Shown one piece after another: positions 5,361-6,798 of a DNA stretch of 6,798 bases (the stretch's first letter is position 1; each line of letters begins with the position of its first letter). The notes beneath the pieces were generated by a model. That model saw nothing but the letters and a program-made list of their open reading frames with translations, had not been told where the DNA came from and ran no database searches. The DNA lies in NCBI GenBank assembly GCA_039029535.1, contig JBCCFW010000265.1, forward strand, positions 1 through 6,798, given 5' to 3'. Source of the DNA: JBCCFW01 sp039029535. GTDB taxonomy: Bacteria; Acidobacteriota; JBCCFW01. The translations under genes were made by a program, and so were the position numbers.

Positions 5361-6798
5361 AGGGTGAGTAGAGGTGGAGGTGAGCCCAGCCGTTCAGCGG
5401 CTGAAGCGACAGCAACTCCTCGCGCAGGGTGCCCGCCTGGAAGTCACCGATGGCGTAGCGAGAGCCGGGGTTGATGTACCAGAGACCGATGTTCCCTGCC
5501 CCGCCGTTGCTCCACTCTTCCTCCCAGGAATCACCGTCGAAGCTCAGGAACTGCGCCGTCCCATTCATGTTCAACGCCAGCAGCTCATCCCGGTCGTCAC
5601 CCACGACCAGGTCCCCCGCCACGTAGCGATCGTCGGGGATGAGATGCCAGAACCGGATGTAGTCCGAGCCGCCGTTGTTCCACTTCTCCTCCCAGCCGCC
5701 AGCGTCGAACGAGAGCAGTCGCGACCAGCCTCCCTCGTTCACGAACAGGAGCTCGTCACGCCCGTTCCCGGCATCGAAGTTCGCGGCGAGAAGCCGGTCA
5801 CCCTCGGTCAGGGACCAGGTGCCCACCGAGCCCGAGCCGTCGTTGTCCCAGCTCGAGTCCCAGTCGCTCCCATCGAAGAACAGCAAACGTGCCCAGCCAT
5901 TCGGGTTCACCATCAGCAGCTCGTCCCGGTCGTTGCCGGTGACGAGGTCTCCGGAGACGTGCTTGTCGGGCTCGGTCATGATCCACCAGTCGAGCTGGTC
6001 ACTGTTGCCGTTCGACCAGATCGTGCCCCACTCCTCGCCGTCGAAGCCCAGCAAGAAGGCGTGACCACCGGCCGGATTGAAGACCAGCAACTGGTCCCGA
6101 TCGCTCCCCGCCAGGAACCGTCCCACCGCGAGGCGATCTCCGGTACCGATCCACCACTGGCTGACCGCGCCATTCCCCAGGTTGGTCCAGGTCGTGTCCC
6201 AGTCCTCGCCGCCGAACTCCATGAGGTGGGAGTAGCCACTGCCGGGGTTGGCCGCCAGCCACTCGTCGAGGCCATCGCCGTCGAAGTCACCGATCGCGTT
6301 GTAATCGTCGGAGTTGAGGTGCCACCAGTGGATCGGTTCGCCGGCCGCGCTCCCCCAGAACCAGAACCAGCCGTTCAGCGCGGGGCCGACCAGGTCGGAC
6401 ATCTGGCACGCGGTCTCCCGCAACACTCGGGCGTTGTTCCGGCGACGTCGATCGCCGGTCTTGCGCCCGGCATGGTCCACGTCCGGATTGGACCAGTACC
6501 CGACACGATCCTGACTGCAGTTGTTGGTCGGGACCATGATCGTCTTGTAGTTGTAGGGCCACCCCCGGCAGGACCCATGTCCGTAGTCGAAGGGGGTGTC
6601 CCAGTGAGGCGCGGTCGGTGGATCGGCTTGTGCCCCTTGCAGGTGTCCGAGGAATCGGGCGAAGTCGAAGTTGTCCACGGCGGAGACCCACTCCACCATG
6701 GCGAAGGCGGTGGCGGTCTCGGCCAGCACCCTGAAGGGCGAGCCCCAGACCTCACCGAAATCGAGCGAATCGGGATGGTCGTCGACCACGAGCACGAC
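5359..6798 (-). CDS. Metzincin-like (degenerate protease) domain fused to Trp-rich beta-propeller, 5' partial
   Basis: The frame is open through the right edge, so the start lies outside the window; 479 codons are visible, numbered here from the GTG at 6795. Residues about 1-135 match the C-terminal half of reprolysin/peptidyl-Asp-type metzincins: ATAFAMVEWVSAVDNFDFA, GHLQGA, TPFDYGHGS, the Met-turn KTIM (84-87), GYWSNPDV (99-106) and NNARVLRETA (120-129). The zinc site, normally HExxHxxGxxH, reads RFLGHLQGAQA (47-57): only the middle His and the Gly remain, so zinc-dependent proteolysis is unlikely. Residues 143-478 form 56- to 57-residue FG-GAP/VCBS-like repeats (D.x.aGdf...RDELL.vN..GwarLLsFDG..W...W.N.g....W), with one full calcium loop, DFDGDGLDE (170-178). 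A signal peptide and propeptide are expected upstream but cannot be seen. Both domains are typical of secreted proteins. The domain calls are good; the loss of activity is inferred. Confidence 0.8.
   Translation of the reverse strand, partial: VVLVVDDHPDSLDFGEVWGSPFRVLAETATAFAMVEWVSAVDNFDFARFLGHLQGAQADPPTAPHWDTPFDYGHGSCRGWPYNYKTIMVPTNNCSQDRVGYWSNPDVDHAGRKTGDRRRRNNARVLRETACQMSDLVGPALNGWFWFWGSAAGEPIHWWHLNSDDYNAIGDFDGDGLDEWLAANPGSGYSHLMEFGGEDWDTTWTNLGNGAVSQWWIGTGDRLAVGRFLAGSDRDQLLVFNPAGGHAFLLGFDGEEWGTIWSNGNSDQLDWWIMTEPDKHVSGDLVTGNDRDELLMVNPNGWARLLFFDGSDWDSSWDNDGSGSVGTWSLTEGDRLLAANFDAGNGRDELLFVNEGGWSRLLSFDAGGWEEKWNNGGSDYIRFWHLIPDDRYVAGDLVVGDDRDELLALNMNGTAQFLSFDGDSWEEEWSNGGAGNIGLWYINPGSRYAIGDFQAGTLREELLSLQPLNGWAHLHLYSP
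5362..6309 (-). repeat. Tandem FG-GAP-like propeller repeats, five full plus one partial
   Basis: Protein-level repeats start at about 6309, 6138, 5967, 5799, 5631 and 5463 (reading leftwards) with a period of 168-171 bp. Each has a D-rich strand (RDELL or DEWLA), a GWARLLFFDG-like strand and a W...W.N.G stretch. The last unit is a half repeat ending GWAHLHLYSP. A matching half repeat (NGWFWFWG...HWWHL) precedes the first full unit, so the two halves could close a six-bladed ring. The DNA copies are diverged, so this is an old array. Confidence 0.75.

Noticed and set aside
6625..6657. Sequencing error or frameshift as the cause of the lost HExxH motif
   Set aside because: The frame is intact on both sides with family-like residues, and neighbouring frames do not restore the motif; several separate substitutions would be needed.
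1..6798. tRNA, rRNA, transposase, phage, toxin-antitoxin or defence genes
   Set aside because: No cloverleaf-like sequence, rRNA motif, transposase motif, terminal inverted repeat pair or known defence domain was seen on either strand.

Overview
The window is GC-rich and almost fully coding. It most resembles a planctomycete-type (Phycisphaerae-like) bacterium. The evidence is the combination of a CotH-like domain, a lamin-tail domain and a C-terminal dockerin-like pair in one secreted protein, next to GEVED-like and FG-GAP-like secreted proteins. Myxococcota is the main alternative, because the 40-residue TPR style at the left edge is also common there. The assignment rests on protein style, not on a marker gene.

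Layout: (1) 1-762, plus strand: the 3' end of a tetratricopeptide-repeat gene built from 120-bp tandem repeats. (2) 766-1635, minus: a secreted cysteine-rich protein, here 'paralog A', convergent with the TPR gene with only 3 bp between the stop codons. (3) 1723-4041, minus: a large exported CotH-like / Ig-like / lamin-tail / dockerin-like protein. (4) 4120-5016, minus: 'paralog B', a clear duplicate of paralog A. (5) 5017-5358: a 342-bp intergenic region with a perfect 20-bp palindrome, a small hairpin and a compound hairpin at the end of the next gene. (6) 5359-6798, minus: the 3' part of a metzincin-like protease domain fused to a Trp-rich beta-propeller; its 5' end lies outside the window.

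Paralog B, the CotH-like gene and paralog A share a strand, have gaps of 78 and 87 bp, and all begin with signal peptides. They read as one exported module of a CotH-like protein flanked by duplicated cysteine-rich partners. The metzincin-propeller gene lies upstream on the same strand, but a strong hairpin and a long gap separate it, so it may be its own unit.

The most notable point is that both enzyme-like proteins appear to have lost catalytic residues. The metzincin keeps the Met-turn and surrounding sequence, but its zinc motif reads RFLGHLQGAQA where HExxHxxGxxH is expected. The CotH-like protein reads VPQGINNAAF where the family usually has a PWD-type motif. This suggests surface or binding proteins built on enzyme scaffolds. 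Family comparisons are from memory and need a profile search. No RNA gene, CRISPR array, insertion sequence or phage gene was seen.
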